A DNA stretch of 43,284 nucleotides from Parcubacteria bacterium DG_74_3 (GCA_001302985.1 LJNG01000002.1:71164-114447); one strand, 5' to 3'; positions 5,942 through 15,670 are shown, numbered from the stretch's first letter. Made by a program: numbers and translations. The notes: generated from the sequence alone by a model not told the origin.

Positions 5942-8059
5942 ATGAAACAATTGTCTAAAACTTATAATCCCAAAAAAATAGAAAGTAAAATATATTACCT
6001 TTGGGAAAAGAGCGGCTTTTTCAATCCCGACAAACTTCCCAAAAGACACAAAAAACCCTACACCATTTTACTCCCCCCACCCAATGTTACTGGTTCTTTG
6101 CACATGGGGCATGCCCTAAACGCTACTATTCAGGATATTTTAATCCGCCAAAAACGGCTTGAGGGTTTTAAAACTTTGTGGCTTCCGGGAACAGACCATG
6201 CCGGTATTGCCACTCAAAATGTGGTGGAAAAAGAATTAAAGAAAGAAGGAAAAACAAGATTTGATTTGGGTCGCAAAAGGCTGATTGAGAAAATCTGGCA
6301 GTGGAAAGAAAAATATGGCGATGTCATTTTAGATCAGTTAAAGAAACTGGGGGCTTCTTGCGATTGGTCAAGAACCCGCTTTACTCTAGACAAAGAATAT
6401 GCCGATGCAGTAAAAAAGGCTTTTCTTTATTATTATAAAAAGGGTTGGATTTATCGAGGAAAACGAGTAATAAACTGGTGTCGGAGATGCGCCACTAGTT
6501 TATCAGAACTTGAGTTAGAATATAAGCAAGAACGCGGAACTCTCTGGTATATTCGCTACCCCCTTAAAAAACCAGAGAAAAAACTTAAGGAAAAATACGT
6601 TGTAGTAGCTACCACCAGACCAGAAACAATGTTGGGAGACACAGCGGTTGCTGTTAACCCCAAAGATAAAAGATATAAAAGTTTAGTTGGTCAAAAAATT
6701 ATTTTGCCCCTGGTTAATAGAGAAATTCCAATTGTAGCTGACAATCTAGTAGACCCAAAATTTGGAACCGGAGCGGTCAAGGTTACATCGGCTCATAACC
6801 TAACTGATTATCAAATTTCTCTCAAACATAAATTACCCTTAATCCAGATCATCAATGAGGGGGGCAAATTGACCAAAAAGGTTCCTTCCCTTTATCACGG
6901 TCTATCAGTGGAAGAAGCCCGCAAAAAAATTATTAGTAACCTAGAAGAGTTAAACCTAATCCAAAAGAGCGAGCCCTATTTCCACCAGCTTCCCTATTGC
7001 TACCGCTGCGACACTAAAATTGAAATTTTACCCTCTGAGCAGTGGTTTTTAAAAATGGATAAATTAGCCAAGAAGGCAATTACTCCGGTAAAGAAGGGGA
7101 AGGTAAAATTTTACCCTAAAAATTTTAAAAAAACTTATCTCGATTGGTTAGAAAATGTAAGGGATTGGTGTATTTCAAGACAACTCTGGTGGGGTCATAA
7201 AATTCCTTTGAAGGGAGAAAATGATGTTTTAGACACCTGGTTCTCTTCTGCTCTTTGGCCCTTCGCTACTCTGGGTTGGCCACAAAAAACCAAAGACCTG
7301 GAAACGTTTTATCCTTCAGATGTACTTTCCACCGCCCGTGATATTATTCATCTCTGGGTAGTAAGAATGATGTTTTCCGGAATAGAACTTATGAAAAAAA
7401 ATCCCTTTAAACGGGTTTATATCCATCCAATTGTCTTAACTAGAACAGGCCAAAGAATGTCAAAATCATTGGGGACTGGTATTAATCCTCTGGATTTAAT
7501 TGAAAAATACGGAGCTGATGCGACCCGCTTTGGCTTAGCCTGGCAGATTATGGGCGGTCAGGACATGAAATTTGTTGAGGATAACATTATTATGGGAAAA
7601 AAGTTCTGTAACAAAATCTGGAATGCTTCCAGGTTTGTCTTAATGCAAACTAAGGGTTTAAAGAGCAAGAAGCAAAACTATGATTTAAATTTTCAGACCA
7701 GAAATTTAACTTTAGCTGACAGAAAAATCCTTAAATCCTTAAACAAAACCATTGGTTTAGTCAATAAATACTTAGAAAATTTTCTCTTTGGAAAAGCAAC
7801 CCATGCTCTTTATGATTTCTTTTGGCATGATTTTTGTGACAAATATATTGAGATTAGTAAATCTCAAATCTTAGAAGCTAAATATCAAAAAGAAACAAAG
7901 AAGATTTTATTATATATCTTATCAGTCTCTCTCGTGCTTTTACATCCTTTTATTCCCTTTATTACCGAAGAAATTTATCAGACGCTACCCTTAAAAAAGA
8001 AAAGGGGTTGTTTAATGATAGAAAAGTGGCCCAGCTCCCAAATAATAAGAGATTCTTAA
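5942..8059 (+). CDS. valS: Valyl-tRNA synthetase, compact form
   Basis: Class I aminoacyl-tRNA synthetase that charges tRNA-Val. The HIGH-type motif is HMGH in PPPNVTGSLHMGHAL, and the KMSKS loop appears as RMSKS (GQRMSKSLGTG). The CP1 editing domain is present (VATTRPETMLGDTAV, GTGAVKVTSAHN). At 705 residues it is far below the usual 870-950. The segment between WWGHKIP and DVLDTWFSSALWPF, normally a longer insert often with zinc-binding cysteines, is cut to a few residues, and the C-terminal coiled-coil tRNA-binding arm is missing because the protein stops after the anticodon-binding helical domain. Two tRNA-Val genes are in this window. It follows tsaD by 40 bases but seems to have its own promoter. 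Confidence 0.96.
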   Translation: MKQLSKTYNPKKIESKIYYLWEKSGFFNPDKLPKRHKKPYTILLPPPNVTGSLHMGHALNATIQDILIRQKRLEGFKTLWLPGTDHAGIATQNVVEKELKKEGKTRFDLGRKRLIEKIWQWKEKYGDVILDQLKKLGASCDWSRTRFTLDKEYADAVKKAFLYYYKKGWIYRGKRVINWCRRCATSLSELELEYKQERGTLWYIRYPLKKPEKKLKEKYVVVATTRPETMLGDTAVAVNPKDKRYKSLVGQKIILPLVNREIPIVADNLVDPKFGTGAVKVTSAHNLTDYQISLKHKLPLIQIINEGGKLTKKVPSLYHGLSVEEARKKIISNLEELNLIQKSEPYFHQLPYCYRCDTKIEILPSEQWFLKMDKLAKKAITPVKKGKVKFYPKNFKKTYLDWLENVRDWCISRQLWWGHKIPLKGENDVLDTWFSSALWPFATLGWPQKTKDLETFYPSDVLSTARDIIHLWVVRMMFSGIELMKKNPFKRVYIHPIVLTRTGQRMSKSLGTGINPLDLIEKYGADATRFGLAWQIMGGQDMKFVEDNIIMGKKFCNKIWNASRFVLMQTKGLKSKKQNYDLNFQTRNLTLADRKILKSLNKTIGLVNKYLENFLFGKATHALYDFFWHDFCDKYIEISKSQILEAKYQKETKKILLYILSVSLVLLHPFIPFITEEIYQTLPLKKKRGCLMIEKWPSSQIIRDS

Positions 8060-8080
8060 TTCATTGATGGTAATCCTAAA

Positions 8081-8782
8081 ATGATTTCTTCTCTATATAT
8101 TTTCCTTGGTTTAGCTCCTAGTATTATCTGGTTGCTTTTTTATCTCCGGCGAGACGTTCATCCTGAGCCGAAATCAGAAGTAATAAAAGTTTTCTTTTAT
8201 GGAATGCTGGTGGCTCTCGGAGCTATTTTCCTGGAAAGAGGAGTTTTTAAGATTTTTAAGAATTTAAGCCCCTCTCCTTCTATCCTGTTAATTTTGAATA
8301 CTTTTCTTGGAGCAGCTCTTATTGAAGAAGTGCTAAAATATCTAGTGGTAAAAGAAAAGATACTAACCAGCCCAGAGTTTGATGAACCCATTGATGCTAT
8401 TTTATATATGATGATAGCTGCCATGGGTTTTGCCGGTCTTGAAAATATCTTAGTTTTGTTGCAGTTAAGCTCATCTCTCTTGTTGAGGCAGACCCTTTTT
8501 ATCTTAAGTCTTCGATTTTGGGGAGCAACTTTTCTCCACGTTTTGTGCTCGGGCACAGTAGGGTTTTGGTTAAGTCTTTCTTTTGAGGAAAAAGAAAAGA
8601 AGATGAAAATACCTTTTTTGGGTCTGGGGATAGCTATTTTCTTGCACGGTCTTTATAATTTTTTTATAATAAAAGGAGGTAAGGGTTTTTTAGTTGCGGC
8701 CTTAATCTTAATTAGCTTAGCTCTTTTTGTTTCTTTCGGTTTAAAAAAACACGGGTCTAAGCCCGGGAAAGAATTAACCTAA
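8081..8782 (+). CDS. PrsW-like intramembrane metalloprotease
   Basis: A 233-residue polytopic membrane protein with about seven hydrophobic segments. It has the PrsW family signature: EEVLKY near residues 82-87 (the EExxK type), a Glu/Asn motif GLENIL near 121, and conserved His residues in ATFLHVL and FLHGLYN. In Bacillus, PrsW makes the first cut in an anti-sigma factor in response to peptides. No sigma/anti-sigma pair is visible here, so the substrate is unknown. It starts 21 bases after valS with ATG and no Shine-Dalgarno, and it is followed by hsp20 after 17 bases. The three are probably one transcript. Confidence 0.8.
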   Translation: MISSLYIFLGLAPSIIWLLFYLRRDVHPEPKSEVIKVFFYGMLVALGAIFLERGVFKIFKNLSPSPSILLILNTFLGAALIEEVLKYLVVKEKILTSPEFDEPIDAILYMMIAAMGFAGLENILVLLQLSSSLLLRQTLFILSLRFWGATFLHVLCSGTVGFWLSLSFEEKEKKMKIPFLGLGIAIFLHGLYNFFIIKGGKGFLVAALILISLALFVSFGLKKHGSKPGKELT

Positions 8783-8799
8783 AAATTATTCGCTAAAAC

Positions 8800-9408
8800 A
8801 TGAATTCTGAATCTTTTTTTGAGAAATTAAAAAAGGGCATGGGGGCGGAAATTCCCCAGGAAACAGAAAAGGGGATGAAAAAAAAAGAATTAATTAAGAA
8901 AGAAAAACAAAACAGGGTGAAAAATCCCTCCCCGTCTTCAAATTTAAAAGAATCTTCTAAAAAACCCCAGAAAATAGAAATGAAAACTATTCCGGTTGAA
9001 AATACAACAAAAAAAGAGTTAAAAGAAGAACCAGAGAAAGCAGAAACCACCAAGAGCAAAGAAAAATGGTTTGAACCGGAAGGACAATTGGCGGTTGATG
9101 TTTATCAAACCGAAGAAGAGCTGGTTATCCAATCTGCAATTGCCGGAATCAAACCAGAAGAAATAGATATTTTAATAGAAGGAGATGTTATAACCCTGAG
9201 AGGAAGAAGGGAAAAACCTCTCAACGAGCAAGGAGATTACTTCACCCAAGAATGTTATTGGGGACCTTTTTCTCGGGAAATAATTTTGCCAGTCGAGATT
9301 GACCCCGGCCACATTACCGCCACAATGAAAGAGGGAATTTTAATTATTAGAATGCCTAAAATCTTGCGAGATAAAAAAAGAAAGATAGCAGTCAAACAAT
9401 CAAAATAA
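8800..9408 (+). CDS. Small heat shock protein (Hsp20/alpha-crystallin) with long charged N-terminus
   Basis: An ATP-independent holdase chaperone that binds unfolding proteins. The alpha-crystallin domain spans about residues 88-190, from GQLAVDVYQTEEELVIQS to KEGILIIRMPK, with the A-x-x-x-G-I-L signature seen as TMKEGILII. The first ~85 residues are a Lys/Glu-rich, likely disordered extension instead of the usual hydrophobic arm. The C-terminus is basic (KKRKIAVKQSK) and lacks a clear I-x-I motif. It is the last gene of the valS-prsW cluster and ends in a strong terminator. Confidence 0.93.
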   Translation: MNSESFFEKLKKGMGAEIPQETEKGMKKKELIKKEKQNRVKNPSPSSNLKESSKKPQKIEMKTIPVENTTKKELKEEPEKAETTKSKEKWFEPEGQLAVDVYQTEEELVIQSAIAGIKPEEIDILIEGDVITLRGRREKPLNEQGDYFTQECYWGPFSREIILPVEIDPGHITATMKEGILIIRMPKILRDKKRKIAVKQSK

Positions 9409-9427
9409 AGAACAAAATAACCTTAGC

Positions 9428-9454
9428 AAAAAAGCCGTCAAAGGCGGCTTTTTT
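9428..9454 (+). terminator. Rho-independent terminator after hsp20
   Basis: The hairpin AAAAAAGCCG-tcaaag-(G)CGGCTTTTTT with a T run lies 20 bases after the hsp20 stop. It closes the plus-strand block before the minus-strand tRNA-Leu. Confidence 0.85.
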
Positions 9455-9544
9455 AGTTTTTAGTGTGGGGAATTAGAGTTTGTTTTGCACTAAAATAAAT
9501 CAACGAGAGCTCTTTTCTGCCCATGCTAATCCTGAAACACAGTG

Positions 9545-9627
9545 TGGGCAAGGTGGGATTCGAACCCACAACCCTAAAAGGGATACGGTCCTAAGCCGTA
9601 GGCGTATTCCAATTCCGCCACTTGCCC
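9545..9627 (-). tRNA. tRNA-Leu (anticodon TAG)
   Basis: Class II tRNA with acceptor GGGCAAG/CTTGCCC, TG at 8-9, anticodon stem ACGG/CCGT with loop CTTAGGA, variable arm CCCT-TTT-AGGG, T-arm GTGGG-TTCGAAT-CCCAC and discriminator A. It reads CUN codons. Confidence 0.94.
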
Positions 9628-9714
9628 TATTAGCTCTTTCTTTTTTTGAAGAATGATTAGGTGGTTTTCTAATTTTACCGCGTCTATCTTGCTTTATTTT
9701 ATCTTGCAAGGGTT

Positions 9715-9741
9715 AAAAAATCAACCCCTTTCGGGGTTGAT
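9715..9741 (-). terminator. Rho-independent terminator of the VirB2/TrbC-like genes
   Basis: On the minus strand TCAACCCC-gaaa-GGGGTTGA is followed by TTTTTT. It lies about 70 bases downstream of the 9809-10252 gene and just upstream of tRNA-Leu, separating the two transcripts. Confidence 0.8.
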
Positions 9742-9808
9742 TAGGGATTAACTAAACAGACCTTCCCTTGAGGTTCTATTGGAAATTTTAATTCCGGCTT
9801 AATTTTCT

Positions 9809-10252
9809 TTACATTCCTAATATATTTCTAGCAATAGCAGGAATGGCACGAGCCATAAGAGCAACAATAAATCCTATAGCTGCCCAAAGTATGTAGTTCT
9901 TTCCAGTAGTTACTTTTTCCGGACTTCCGGCAGCTGTCACCATATTATAAGCTCCCAGTAAAACCATAATTACTGCCACAAATGTTATTCCGACAAATAT
10001 CCAATCGGTCACGGTATAAACTGAATCCATCAAGCAACAAACTGCACAAGTGAAAGTTGTGCTATCAAAAGGACAAGAACTTCCTACAGCAGGACAAACA
10101 AATCCTTTTGATGTCCAGGCAGAACCAGTTAAGTTGTGGCGCATTGTACATCCGGTAACTTCAGCAGGGGGGGCCTGAGCTAAAACCAGTAGTGGCAATG
10201 CCAATACAGCCAGGATACTCAATGAGCCTAACACCGATAATCTTTTTTTCAT
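9809..10252 (-). CDS. VirB2/TrbC-like small membrane protein with Cys-rich middle
   Basis: 147 residues. An N-terminal signal peptide (KKRLSVLG...LVLAQA) is followed by a Cys-containing region (C34 to C72, with a CAVCC cluster) and then two membrane spans, WIFVGITFVAVIMVLLGAYNM and ILWAAIGFIVALMARAI, separated by the loop AAGSPEKVTTGKN. This 'two helices with a G-x-x-E-K-x-x-x-G loop' form is that of VirB2/TrbC conjugative pilins and the many similar CPR proteins. No other type IV secretion gene is in the window, so a role in conjugation is not supported. It pairs with the similar protein at 10329. An AT-rich -10-like TATAAAAG lies just before the ATG. Confidence 0.65.
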   Translation of the reverse strand: MKKRLSVLGSLSILAVLALPLLVLAQAPPAEVTGCTMRHNLTGSAWTSKGFVCPAVGSSCPFDSTTFTCAVCCLMDSVYTVTDWIFVGITFVAVIMVLLGAYNMVTAAGSPEKVTTGKNYILWAAIGFIVALMARAIPAIARNILGM

Positions 10253-10328
10253 ATTTTTTCTTTTATATTGTTGTATATTCTTCCCTAGGAGAATTTTCCC
10301 AGGGGTGTGTTATGCTCGACCTTTAATT

Positions 10329-10655
10329 TTATCTTCCTCCTAATAATTGTTTTATTATACCAAGAACGCCCTTGGAAAGCAAAATAATAGTAAACCCAAC
10401 TATTGTCCATAAAATCATTCTTTTGGCTTGTTCAACCTGGGAAATATTTCCACCTGAAGTAATAAACAAAGCTCCGCCAATAAGTATCATTAAAGGAGCT
10501 AACAAAACCGCCAGCCCAAAGATGAAGTTAATAACATTGTTAATAATTGCATCAAAAGAGGTAGCATTCAGGGGGTTGGTTATTTGAATGCCAAGTTGAG
10601 CTAACGCCCCCCAAGGTAAAACCATAAGCAATGAAACTACTAACATTTTTTTCAT
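10329..10655 (-). CDS. VirB2/TrbC-like small membrane protein
   Basis: 108 residues: signal peptide (KKMLVVSLLMVLPWGALAQ), an amphipathic region, then two membrane spans, FIFGLAVLLAPLMILIGGALF and MILWTIVGFTIILLSKGVL, with the loop TSGGNISQVEQAKR. It has the same layout as its downstream neighbour but lacks the cysteines. It is likely exported and membrane-embedded. The function is unknown; a minor pilus-like or channel-forming subunit is a guess. The two genes are 76 bases apart on the minus strand and share one downstream terminator. Confidence 0.65.
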   Translation of the reverse strand: MKKMLVVSLLMVLPWGALAQLGIQITNPLNATSFDAIINNVINFIFGLAVLLAPLMILIGGALFITSGGNISQVEQAKRMILWTIVGFTIILLSKGVLGIIKQLLGGR

Positions 10656-10709
10656 TATTTTATTTTACCCTGTAGTAGAAATTTGACAAGTGTTTTGCTT
10701 TGTAAAATA

Positions 10710-11258
10710 CTATGGACTGTGGGCAGTCAAATTTTCACTACCTGGTTTTACCAAAATTAAACCCCAATGATAAATACTAGCGTCAAATTCCTTTTCTATT
10801 TTTAGATTGAGTTCTCGGGCTATTTTTTTAATTTCTTTTATTGAAACTCTTTCTTCCTTTGGCCCCAAGAGCGCATCGGGTTTCCAGTCTAAAACTAAAA
10901 TTTTTCCTCCTGTTTTTAAAACTCTCTTTCCTTCCTCCAAAACCTTGTTTTTGTCTTCAACCTCAAATAAAAGATTTGTCATTAAAACCAGGTCGCAACT
11001 CTCGTCAAAGAGTTTAGAGGTTCTTTCTATATCTGACTTAATGGTTTCAACATTAAAAACCTTTTCGAATCTAGCCTTGCTTCTCAGGGCAGAAAGTGGT
11101 TCTTCCAGTATGTCTATTGCATAAACCCTGCCCTCTTCTAATTTTTTAGCTAAAGGCAGGGCCCAACCCCCGGATCCTGAGCCAAAATCAGCAGCTATCA
11201 TATTTTCTCGCAGTTCAAGTTTTTTCAAAATCTCATTTGGGTTTAAAAATCCTTCCAT
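10710..11258 (-). CDS. Class I SAM-dependent methyltransferase
   Basis: The Rossmann fold has motif I DFGSGSGGWALPLA, motif II AIDILEE, an acidic DLVLMTNLLFEVED segment like motif IV, and LKTGGKILVLDW like the post-motif region of UbiE-type enzymes. The substrate cannot be told. The ORF track starts at a TTG six bases earlier; the ATG at 11258 (MEGFLNPNEIL) is the better start. It lies 45 bases downstream of gyrA on the same strand and may be cotranscribed with it. Confidence 0.8.
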   Translation of the reverse strand: MEGFLNPNEILKKLELRENMIAADFGSGSGGWALPLAKKLEEGRVYAIDILEEPLSALRSKARFEKVFNVETIKSDIERTSKLFDESCDLVLMTNLLFEVEDKNKVLEEGKRVLKTGGKILVLDWKPDALLGPKEERVSIKEIKKIARELNLKIEKEFDASIYHWGLILVKPGSENLTAHSP

Positions 11259-11303
11259 TTTCAATCTTCCGAGGCTACCCCGGAAACCTTTAACTTAAAG
11301 ATG

Positions 11304-13793
11304 TTATATACAAATTATTGAAGCCACCTTATCTCCCTCTTCTAATCTCATTATTCTTACTCCCTGCGTGGGTCTTGAAAGCTTTGAAATCTGAGAGATT
11401 TTTGTGCGAATAACCTGGCCCTTTCGAGAAATAACAATTAGGTCTTTTTCCTCGGTTAAAACTTTTGATGCTGCAATCATTCCCGTCTTTGAGGTAATTT
11501 GAGCTGTTTTTATCCCCAATCCTCCTCTTTTTTGGGGTCGATATTCTACCAAATCAGTTCGTTTACCATATCCCCTTTCTGTTACTACCAATAGATAGCT
11601 TTTTATTTTTCTTTTTGGGCCTGAATCCCGAGATTTAACTTTCTCAATAATGCCCATCTCTATGACCTCATCTCCTTTTTTTAACCTAATACCCTTCACT
11701 CCCATAGAAGCTCTCCCCATTGCCCTAATTTCTTTTTCAGGGAAACGAATAGATTGCCCTTTTTGGGTTATTAAAATGATTTCCTCTCCCTCTTTGACTT
11801 CTCGTACTTCTCTTAAGATATCTCCTTTTTTAAGAGAGATTGCTTTCAATCCCGACCTCCTAACATTTTCAAAGGCCTGAAGCTTGGTTTTTTTAATTAT
11901 ACCGTTTTTGGTCACCATCACCAAGTACTCTTTGCTAGAAATTTGTTCTTTTTCTTTCAAAACAAAGATTGATAAAACTTTCTCTTCAGTAGAAATTTCT
12001 AAAAAATTCAGAAGGCCCCTTCCCTTGGCTACTCGAGGAGCTTCAGGAATCTCATAAGCTGGTATTCTGAAAACTTTTCCAGAGTCTGTAAAAAAGAGAA
12101 GGTGGTCGTGGGTGTTAGTTAGTAAAAAGTGCTCAACGAGATCTTCTCCAACGGTTTTCATTCCTAAGATTCCCTTCCCTCCCCTTCTTTGAATCTTGTA
12201 AACAGCGGGGCTGGATCTTTTAATATACCCTCCTCGAGTCAAAGTAATAATGGCTCTTTTTTGAGGAATTAGATCTTCTAGGCTAATTTCGCCAACCTTT
12301 TGAAGATAAATTTCTGTTTTTCTTGCATCCCCAAAATTCTCTTTTAGGGTATTAATTTCTTTCTTAATAACTTCGCTTATCTTTTGGGGACTTTTTAAAA
12401 TGGCAGAAAGTTCTTTGATCTTGATTTGAAGTTCTTTTAACTCATCAATAATCTTTTCTCTTTCCAGTCTGGCTAAAGCAGAAAGCTTTGTTTCTAAAAT
12501 AGCATTAGCCTGAATAGTGGTTAATTTAAAACGTTTAATTAGGTTTCTCTGGGCTTCCTGACGATTAGCTGACTTTTTAATAGTTTGAATAACCTCGTCA
12601 ATGTGGGCTAGGCATTTTACAAGACCCTCCAAAATATGAGTTCTTTCTCTAGCTCTATCTAAGTCGTATTTTGTTCTTCGAAACAGTATTTCCCTACGGT
12701 GTAAAAGAAAATAATTTAAAAGGTCTGACAGAGGCAAAACCTTGGGCTGAATCCCATCTACCAGGGCCAACATGTTTAAATAAAACTTCCTCTGGAGATT
12801 AGTAAACTTATAAAGGCGATTAAGGATTCTTTGGGGAGCTACACCCTTTTGTAAGTCGATTACAATTCTCATTCCTTCTTTATCCGACTCATCTCTAATG
12901 TCTTTTACTCCCTGAAGTTTTTTGTCTTGGACTAATTTTGCAAACTCCTCAAGTAGAGAGGATTTTTTTATTTGATAAGGAATTTCAGTAATTATAACCT
13001 GATCTCTCTTTAATTTTTCATTTTTAATTATCTCTGTTCTTCCTCTGGTGATAATTGGTCCCTTGCCTTGAGAGTAAGCTTGGAGAATTTCATCTTGATT
13101 AAAAATTTGACCGCCGGTTGGAAAATCTGGCCCCCTTACAAACTCCAAGAGATCTTCGGTAGATGCCTTGGGGTGGTCTATTAAATAAATTAAGGCGTCG
13201 CAGACCTCAGAAAGATTGTGGGGAGGAATATTGGTGGCCATACCAACAGCAATACCCAAGGAACCATTCAATAAAAGTTGGGGGAGAGGAGAGGGTAAAA
13301 CAATAGGTTCTTTTCTTGTTCCATCATAATTATCAACAAAATCAACGGTATTTTTCTCGATGTCTTTTAACATTTCTTCTCCGGCTTTGGAGAGTCGAGC
13401 TTCGGTATAACGATAAGCAGCTGGCGGATCACCATCAATGCTACCAAAATTACCCTGTCCATTAATTAGAGGATATCTTAAAGAAAATTCCTGGGCCATT
13501 CTTACTAGAGCATCGTAAATCGCCAGATCGCCATGCGGATGGTAGCGCGACATACAATTACCCACGGTCGTTGCTGATTTCTTAAATTTCGCGGTATGTC
13601 CCAGACCATCATCTCTCATCGTATATAAAATTCTTCTTTGAACGGGCTTTAAACCGTCTCGAACATCGGGTAGGGCCCGAGAAATAATCACTGACATGGC
13701 ATAACTCATGTAAGATTCTTTCATTTCCTCGGTTATTTCTCGGGGTTTTAATTGACCTATTTCTTTATTTTGTTTTTGGGGGTTTTTGGACAT
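11304..13793 (-). CDS. gyrA: DNA gyrase subunit A
   Basis: Breaks and rejoins DNA in gyrase, with GyrB driving negative supercoiling. The 829 residues contain the 5Y-CAP region with YHPHGD (84-89), the catalytic Tyr129 in YRYTEARL, and the C-terminal beta-pinwheel with the GyrA box QRRGGKG, which sets it apart from ParC. The residue equivalent to E. coli Ser83 is Leu90 ([10 protein letters not shown]), a replacement that confers quinolone resistance in other species. Asp87 is kept as Asp94. gyrB is not in the window. It lies 31 bases downstream of the metallo-hydrolase gene, with an ATG start and no Shine-Dalgarno. Confidence 0.97.
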   Translation of the reverse strand: MSKNPQKQNKEIGQLKPREITEEMKESYMSYAMSVIISRALPDVRDGLKPVQRRILYTMRDDGLGHTAKFKKSATTVGNCMSRYHPHGDLAIYDALVRMAQEFSLRYPLINGQGNFGSIDGDPPAAYRYTEARLSKAGEEMLKDIEKNTVDFVDNYDGTRKEPIVLPSPLPQLLLNGSLGIAVGMATNIPPHNLSEVCDALIYLIDHPKASTEDLLEFVRGPDFPTGGQIFNQDEILQAYSQGKGPIITRGRTEIIKNEKLKRDQVIITEIPYQIKKSSLLEEFAKLVQDKKLQGVKDIRDESDKEGMRIVIDLQKGVAPQRILNRLYKFTNLQRKFYLNMLALVDGIQPKVLPLSDLLNYFLLHRREILFRRTKYDLDRARERTHILEGLVKCLAHIDEVIQTIKKSANRQEAQRNLIKRFKLTTIQANAILETKLSALARLEREKIIDELKELQIKIKELSAILKSPQKISEVIKKEINTLKENFGDARKTEIYLQKVGEISLEDLIPQKRAIITLTRGGYIKRSSPAVYKIQRRGGKGILGMKTVGEDLVEHFLLTNTHDHLLFFTDSGKVFRIPAYEIPEAPRVAKGRGLLNFLEISTEEKVLSIFVLKEKEQISSKEYLVMVTKNGIIKKTKLQAFENVRRSGLKAISLKKGDILREVREVKEGEEIILITQKGQSIRFPEKEIRAMGRASMGVKGIRLKKGDEVIEMGIIEKVKSRDSGPKRKIKSYLLVVTERGYGKRTDLVEYRPQKRGGLGIKTAQITSKTGMIAASKVLTEEKDLIVISRKGQVIRTKISQISKLSRPTQGVRIMRLEEGDKVASIICI

Positions 13794-13824
13794 ATTTAAA
13801 AAACAATAATTGTTTAGGGAATAG

Positions 13825-14481
13825 TTACTGGGGTTTCAGAATAATAATTTTCACCTCTTCTTCGGAAATGTTTCTCTTTCTAATTGATAGAGTGTTTAGA
13901 GGCTCAACTGATTTAATTCCCAGTGTTTTTAAAAATTCATCGAGACCAGCTAATTTGGTCTTTAGTCTTGGAATGAGATAGTGCATTGGAATTATAATTT
14001 TGGGCTCAATTTGAGATAATATCTTAATGGCTTCTTTGGCTGATATGGTATATTTTCCACCGATTGGAATCATCAAGATATCAACATCGCCTATTTTTTC
14101 AAGTTGCTCGGTAGTAAGCTCTTTCTGTCCTAAATCTCCTAAATGACAAACAGAGAGATCCTCTGTCTCAATAGTATAGATGGTCGTGACGCCCCTCTCT
14201 TGACCCTGCGACTCGTCGTGAAAACCTGAAATGCCTTGAATAAAAATCCCTTTTATCTCGTATTCTCCAGGGCCTTCAAATAAAAATGGGTGGCCAGAAA
14301 CTGCTTTGATATTATTATGGTCCGAATGCTGATGGGTAATCAATAAAATATCAGCCTCAAGCTTTGGAACCCTTAAACCAATCTCTTCTGAAAAGGGGTC
14401 AATTACTATGTTGACTTTTCCTTCCTTATTACCCTGGGTAACGATTTGAAAACAGGATTGTCCGCGCCAAGTAATTTTCAT
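13825..14481 (-). CDS. Metallo-beta-lactamase-fold hydrolase (UlaG/UPF0173-like)
   Basis: A 218-residue single-domain MBL-fold protein. It begins [13 protein letters not shown] and has the metal-binding THQHSDHNN (HxHxDH), a later Asp in LGDLGQ and a His in IIPMHYL. The short N-terminus and the GxxSCFxI opening are typical of the UPF0173/UlaG-like group rather than RNase J or glyoxalase II. The substrate is unknown. It is the first gene of the minus-strand run into gyrA and is divergent from rpsA, so the 133-base gap holds promoters for both. Confidence 0.82.
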   Translation of the reverse strand: MKITWRGQSCFQIVTQGNKEGKVNIVIDPFSEEIGLRVPKLEADILLITHQHSDHNNIKAVSGHPFLFEGPGEYEIKGIFIQGISGFHDESQGQERGVTTIYTIETEDLSVCHLGDLGQKELTTEQLEKIGDVDILMIPIGGKYTISAKEAIKILSQIEPKIIIPMHYLIPRLKTKLAGLDEFLKTLGIKSVEPLNTLSIRKRNISEEEVKIIILKPQ

Positions 14482-14581
14482 ATATTTTGAGTTTACTATA
14501 AGAGAGTATTTTTTTCAACCGTTTTCCTCTGAAAATTTATCTCTCTTTGGTTCTTACATCTCCTGTTTTGGTCTCTGGGGG

Positions 14582-14610
14582 TTGAAAAAATAACTAGAAT
14601 TGTGTAAACT
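14582..14610 (+). promoter_or_regulatory. Promoter of rpsA, leaderless
   Basis: -35 TTGAAA (14582-14587), 17-base spacer, -10 TAAACT (14605-14610). The predicted transcription start falls on or next to the two adjacent ATGs at 14615 and 14618, leaving no room for a Shine-Dalgarno. Confidence 0.6.
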
Positions 14611-14614
14611 TGGA

Positions 14615-15670
14615 ATGATGAAAAAGTTACTAGAAAAAAACGATCAGCCCAAACCCTTAAGAGCGGGCCAAATTGTTGAAGGAAGGGTTATTGGTACGGG
14701 TCGCTCGGCTCTCTTTTTAGACCTTGGCGCTTTTGGTACTGGAGCCATTTACGGAAAAGAGTTTTACGATGCCAAAGAAGAACTAAAAGACCTAAAAATT
14801 GGAGACAATATCTTTGCCAAGGTCATAGATTTAGACAACGAACAGGGTTTTGTTGAATTATCAGTAAGAGGAGCCTCTCAAGAATTAGCCTGGGAAAAAC
14901 TTAGACTAAAAAAAGAAAGAGAAGAATCTATAACTATTAAAATTTTAGGAGCAAATAAGGGAGGATTATTAACAGATATCTCAGGAATTCCGGCTTTTTT
15001 GCCTGTTTCTCAATTAAAAGGGGAGCACTATCCCAGGGTAGAAGGAGGAGACACATCAAAAATCTTAAAGGCCCTTCAGACGTTTGTTGGCCAAGAAATG
15101 GAGGTAAAAATTTTTGACCTTTCTCAAAAAGAAGAAAAGTTAATTTTATCTGAGAGGGCGAAAGAAGCAGAAAAAATTAAAGAAATTTTAGGGGAATATA
15201 AGGCTGGAGACGTGGTAGAAGGAGAAGTAACAGCCCTCTGTGATTTTGGAGCTTTTGTGCGTTTCGGTAAAGAAGGATTGGAGGGATTAATTCATATTTC
15301 AGAACTTGATTGGGCGCTTGTCGAAGACCCCTCTGAAATTGTAAAAGTGGGTGATAAAATTAAAGCAAAAATTGTTGAAATTGCAGATGAAAAAGTATCT
15401 CTTTCACTTAAGGCTCTAAAAAAAGATCCCTGGGAGGGAATAGAAAAAAAATACAAAAAAGGAGATATTGTTTTGGGAAAAGTGGTCAAATTTAATCCTT
15501 TCGGCGCCTTTGTCCAGGTTGACAAAAAAATTCAAGGGTTAGTCCACATTTCCGATTTCGGCACCCAGAAAAAAATGACAGAAACTTTGGAGTTGGACAA
15601 AAAATACAATTTTAAAATTCTATCTATTAGTTCAGAAGAGCATAAAATAACTCTTACCTTAAAATCGTGA
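14615..15670 (+). CDS. rpsA: Ribosomal protein S1 (four S1 domains)
   Basis: Binds mRNA on the 30S subunit. Four S1/OB repeats are visible: about residues 15-85 ([20 protein letters not shown]), a divergent second one (100-170), then two canonical ones starting [20 protein letters not shown] and [20 protein letters not shown] with the LIHIS/LVHIS signature. Proteobacterial S1 has six; four is common in other phyla. The ORF track uses a TTG at 14600; I prefer the ATG pair at 14615/14618, which fits the promoter. The stop TGA overlaps the GTG of ftsH (GTGA), suggesting translational coupling. Confidence 0.92.
   Translation: MMKKLLEKNDQPKPLRAGQIVEGRVIGTGRSALFLDLGAFGTGAIYGKEFYDAKEELKDLKIGDNIFAKVIDLDNEQGFVELSVRGASQELAWEKLRLKKEREESITIKILGANKGGLLTDISGIPAFLPVSQLKGEHYPRVEGGDTSKILKALQTFVGQEMEVKIFDLSQKEEKLILSERAKEAEKIKEILGEYKAGDVVEGEVTALCDFGAFVRFGKEGLEGLIHISELDWALVEDPSEIVKVGDKIKAKIVEIADEKVSLSLKALKKDPWEGIEKKYKKGDIVLGKVVKFNPFGAFVQVDKKIQGLVHISDFGTQKKMTETLELDKKYNFKILSISSEEHKITLTLKS

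Noticed and set aside
9500-9709. ORF of 69 residues over tRNA-Leu(TAG)
   Set aside because: It runs through the tRNA gene on the same strand; the translated 'GGIGIRLRLRT' pieces are typical tRNA artefacts.
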